From an uncultured Methanobrevibacter sp. (lineage in GTDB: Archaea > Methanobacteriota > Methanobacteria > Methanobacteriales > Methanobacteriaceae), in assembly GCF_937906425.1 (NCBI RefSeq), contig NZ_CALCYR010000284.1, positions 1 through 8,919 of the forward strand: a DNA stretch of 8,919 nt, written 5' to 3'. Each line of letters opens with the position of its first letter. The stretch's first letter is position 1. A model generated the notes under the pieces. It saw only the letters and a program-made list of their open reading frames with translations, was not told where the DNA came from and did not search any database. The translations under genes and the position numbers were made by a program. Positions 7,206-8,919 of the stretch are shown here, one piece after another.

Positions 7206-7712
7206 ATGATTTCAGGGATTTTGAATTTCTTTAAGGGCTTTAAGAGAAAATATTACACCTTTCGTGTAAAAAGGGTTTCAAAGTCCTGTGGAAATGATTT
7301 AACCGTTAATAATTTTTCCTATGTCACACCAAACACCACACTTGGAAATAATGTGAATTTCAATGGTATGAAAATACAGGGAACTGCAAATGTAATCATT
7401 GGAGACAATTTTCATTCAGGGATCGAATGCATGATAATCACTGACAGCCATAACTATGAAGGGGAAGCTATTCCTTATGATACAACTGTCATCTCTAAAA
7501 ATGTGGTAATTGAGGAAAATGTATGGTTAGGAAACCGTGTAATCATTCTTCCAGGAGTTCATATTGGCGAAGGGGCAATTGTTCAGGCTGGAAGTGTTGT
7601 GGTAAATGACATTCCAAACTATGCTATTGCTGGAGGACATCCTGCAAAGGTATTCTCATCTCGTGACGTTGAGCATTATGAAAAATTAAAAAAAGAGGGT
7701 AAATTTCATTAA
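7206..7712 (+). CDS. Hexapeptide-repeat (left-handed beta-helix) O-acetyltransferase, WbbJ/maltose-acetyltransferase type
   Basis: A 168-residue acyltransferase that probably moves acetyl from acetyl-CoA to a sugar hydroxyl; family members act in the cytoplasm as trimers. A basic amphipathic N-terminus (ISGILNFFKGFKRKYYTFRVKR) is followed by hexapeptide turns: NTTLGNNVNFNG (43-54), NVIIGDNFHSG (62-72), then the catalytic loop TDSHNYEG (79-86) with His82 as likely general base. NVVIEENVWLGNRVIILPGV (99-118) and HIGEGAIVQAGSVVVNDIP (119-137) follow, then the closing AIAGGHPAKV (140-149), a hallmark of the family. The ribosome site agaggg lies at 7195-7200. The gene stands alone between T-rich spacers. 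A nearby glycosyltransferase pair makes glycan decoration plausible, but the acceptor is not readable from sequence. Confidence 0.92.
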   Translation: MISGILNFFKGFKRKYYTFRVKRVSKSCGNDLTVNNFSYVTPNTTLGNNVNFNGMKIQGTANVIIGDNFHSGIECMIITDSHNYEGEAIPYDTTVISKNVVIEENVWLGNRVIILPGVHIGEGAIVQAGSVVVNDIPNYAIAGGHPAKVFSSRDVEHYEKLKKEGKFH

Positions 7713-7726
7713 TTAATTTTTTAATC

Positions 7727-7867
7727 TTTTATTTTTATTTTTTTTCAAGTTTTTTATTTTTCATTTAGGGTTTTATTTTTATTTTTTTTTATTCAAGTTT
7801 TTTTTATTTTTCATTTAGGGTTTTATTTTTATTTTTTTTATTCAAGTTTTTTTTATTTTTCATTTAA
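7727..7867 (+). repeat. Three tandem 44-50-nt T-rich repeats downstream of the acetyltransferase
   Basis: Copies span about 7727-7770, 7771-7820 and 7821-7867. Each runs ttttatttttatttt, a T tract, ttcaagttttt, then tatttttcattta; the first two end in ggg before the next copy and the third breaks into atg. Length differences lie in the T tracts. They probably provide serial oligo-T termination, and could expand or contract by slippage. Confidence 0.85.
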
Positions 7868-7892
7868 TGTCTATTTATTGAGCATTGTTTTG

Positions 7893-7924
7893 TTTTATAT
7901 GGATTTTAACAATATTTAAATATT
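7893..7924 (+). promoter_or_regulatory. Candidate promoter for thi4 (TATA-like boxes with 14-bp palindrome)
   Basis: Two candidates lie close together: ttttatatgg (7893-7902) and aatatttaaatatt (7911-7924), the latter a perfect 14-bp palindrome. Initiation some 25 nt downstream would give a leader of about 85-105 nt containing the stem-loop at 7950-7990. Either box could be the TATA element, and the palindrome could also serve as an operator. Assignment is tentative because of base composition. Confidence 0.35.
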
Positions 7925-7949
7925 TTTGAGAGCATAAGTAATAATGTAA

Positions 7950-7990
7950 ATTAATGCTTTCATTTTTAATCATTATTAATGAAAATTAAT
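7950..7990 (+). promoter_or_regulatory. Stem-loop in the probable 5' leader of thi4
   Basis: attaat (7950-7955) pairs with attaat (7985-7990), and tttcatt (7958-7964) pairs with aatgaaa (7978-7984). This gives 13 base pairs with a two-base bulge (gc, 7956-7957) and a 13-nt loop. It ends 29 nt before the ribosome site. It could be an RNA hairpin or a DNA operator for a dimeric regulator. In A+T-rich DNA such repeats arise by chance, and the stem has only two GC pairs' worth of strength. Confidence 0.35.
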
Positions 7991-8030
7991 TTATTTTAAT
8001 TTATTCATTAAAATATTATGGAGGAAAATA

Positions 8031-8819
8031 ATGGAAAAATTAGACGATATAATTGTTTCTAAAGCAATTATTCAAGAGTATATGAATGATTTTTTAGATT
8101 ATACAGATATGGATGTAGCTATTGGTGGAGGAGGTCCATCTGGAGTTACAGCAGGTTATTATCTTGCAAAAGCAGGTTATAAAGTAGCATTATTCGAAAG
8201 AAAACTCAGTATCGGTGGCGGTATGTGGGGTGGAGGAATGATGTTCAATAAAGTTGTCGTTCAAGAGGAAGGAAAAAGAATCCTTGACGAGTTTGGCATC
8301 AATTCCAAAAAATTTGAGGAAAACTATTATGTTGTAGACTCTATTGAATGTACTTCAACCTTATGTTCCAAGGCTACCCAAGCAGGACTTAAAATATTTA
8401 ATTTAATGTCTATTGAGGACTTAATGGTTCGTGAAAACGGAATCAACGGTATTGTATTAAATTGGAGTTCTGTTGAAATGTCCGGTTTACACATTGATCC
8501 ATTAACTGTAAGGGCTAAAGCGGTTATTGACGCTACAGGTCACCCAACTGAAATTACCAAAATTGTTGAGAATAAGATGGAAGAGAAATTGAATACAAAG
8601 ACAGGTAAGATTATGGGTGAAAAATCCATGTGGGCTGACAGGGCTGAAGGAAAAATCTTGGAAAATGTAAATGAGGTTTATCCTGGATTGTATGTAACTG
8701 GTATGGCAGCTAATGCAGTTCACGGTTCTCAACGTATGGGTCCTATTTTCGGAGGTATGCTTTTATCCGGAGAGTATGTGGCTAAAAAGGTCATGGAAGA
8801 TTTAGAAAATAGAAAATAA
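8031..8819 (+). CDS. thi4: Thi4, sulfide-dependent ADP-thiazole synthase
   Basis: 262 residues, the usual archaeal Thi4 length. The enzyme makes adenylated carboxythiazole, the thiazole precursor of thiamine, from NAD, glycine and a sulfur source in the cytoplasm. The nucleotide-binding fold shows VAIGGGGPSG (29-38), Glu56 at the end of strand 2 (LFER), IGGGMWGGGMMF (61-72), DATGHP (167-172) and the C-terminal GMAANAVHGSQRMGPIFGGM (224-243). Yeast Thi4 donates its own sulfur from Cys205 in a C-x-D-P context; here SGLHIDP places His154 at that position, the mark of archaeal enzymes that use free sulfide with Fe(II) and turn over repeatedly. A strong GGAGG (8020-8024) lies six bases before the ATG. 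Such genes are sometimes labelled ribose-1,5-bisphosphate isomerase; the motifs here support thiazole synthase. It appears to be transcribed alone. Confidence 0.96.
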   Translation: MEKLDDIIVSKAIIQEYMNDFLDYTDMDVAIGGGGPSGVTAGYYLAKAGYKVALFERKLSIGGGMWGGGMMFNKVVVQEEGKRILDEFGINSKKFEENYYVVDSIECTSTLCSKATQAGLKIFNLMSIEDLMVRENGINGIVLNWSSVEMSGLHIDPLTVRAKAVIDATGHPTEITKIVENKMEEKLNTKTGKIMGEKSMWADRAEGKILENVNEVYPGLYVTGMAANAVHGSQRMGPIFGGMLLSGEYVAKKVMEDLENRK

Positions 8820-8851
8820 TTTTTCTATTTTTATTTTTTTATTTTCTTTAA
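8818..8851 (+). terminator. Oligo-T terminator after thi4
   Basis: Immediately after the TAA stop come four T tracts (tttttct, atttttattttttta, ttttcttt) without a GC-rich stem, as expected for an archaeal intrinsic terminator. The strand matches thi4. Confidence 0.55.
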
Positions 8852-8877
8852 CAATATATTAATATTATAGTTAGTTA

Positions 8878-8897
8878 CCAAACTTTTGTTATAAATG
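8878..8897 (+). promoter_or_regulatory. Possible promoter for a gene beyond the right edge
   Basis: ccaaacttttgttataaatg resembles an archaeal BRE (ccaaa) followed by a TATA box (ttataaat). Initiation would fall close to nt 8917, at the window end. The ATG at 8907 (Met-Ser-Arg-Ile, then the sequence ends) lies too near the box to be its start codon unless another promoter is used, and it has no ribosome site. Confidence 0.3.
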
Positions 8898-8919
8898 TTT
8901 CCAACCATGAGTCGCATAT

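Larger units (their letters stand above)
7713..8030. other. 318-nt spacer between the acetyltransferase gene and thi4
   Basis: The left half is T-rich tandem repeat/terminator, and the right half holds candidate TATA sequences and a leader stem-loop for thi4. No coding sequence or tRNA was seen. I see no TPP riboswitch core (CTGAGA and the other conserved THI-box words are absent), so thi4 is not obviously riboswitch-controlled. Confidence 0.6.

Noticed and set aside
7727..7867. CRISPR-like array
   Set aside because: Units are contiguous with no unique spacers and are low-complexity T-rich sequence; no cas genes are nearby.
7868..8030. TPP riboswitch upstream of thi4
   Set aside because: The conserved CTGAGA-type core and the expected paired arms are absent; the only structure is an A+T-rich hairpin.
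8502..8732. Minus-strand open frame within thi4
   Set aside because: It overlaps the most conserved part of thi4 and has no recognisable features; an antisense shadow.
8907..8919. Start of a downstream gene at the ATG at 8907
   Set aside because: Only four codons are present, there is no ribosome site, and the nearest TATA-like box would initiate downstream of this ATG.

Overview
The window looks like a low-GC, methanogen-type archaeal chromosome, most likely Methanobrevibacter or a close Methanobacteriales relative. This rests on an archaeal-type Thi4 with His at the sulfur-donor position, the A+T-rich coding style, very T-rich spacers, and GGAGG/AAGGAG ribosome sites without bacterial-looking promoters. 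The species call is inference. All convincing genes lie on the + strand.

Layout. (1) Nt 1-966: the 3' part of a tandem-repeat gene (DUF285/BspA-like 27-residue repeats plus a C-terminal alpha/beta domain) that enters from the left edge. Its style resembles surface-repeat proteins of anaerobic protists more than a methanogen protein. It appears to stop early, within a few bases of the next start codon. (2) Nt 972-3973: a multi-pass GT-C (GT39/PMT-like) glycosyltransferase followed 23 nt later by a cytoplasmic GT4 glycosyltransferase, a likely surface-glycan pair. (3) Nt 3974-4636: a 663-nt, extremely T-rich spacer with a 44-nt-period repeat behind the GT4 gene. (4) Nt 4637-7063: an 808-residue membrane-anchored protein with two zinc ribbons, a long acidic linker built from three families of short repeats, a two-helix membrane hairpin and a C-terminal NERD-like domain whose nuclease residues look degraded. 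(5) Nt 7206-7712: a left-handed beta-helix O-acetyltransferase. (6) Nt 7713-8030: a spacer with three tandem T-rich repeats and a 13-bp stem-loop just ahead of thi4. (7) Nt 8031-8819: thi4, sulfide-dependent ADP-thiazole synthase. (8) A short T-rich terminator and a possible promoter for something beyond the right edge.

Working together: the two glycosyltransferases and perhaps the acetyltransferase fit envelope glycan assembly and decoration, while Thi4 is a housekeeping thiamine gene with its own leader. The two points most worth attention are the protist-like truncated gene abutting the glycosyltransferase, which is either gene transfer or an assembly join, and the zinc-ribbon/repeat/pseudo-NERD membrane protein, an architecture I do not recognise as described.
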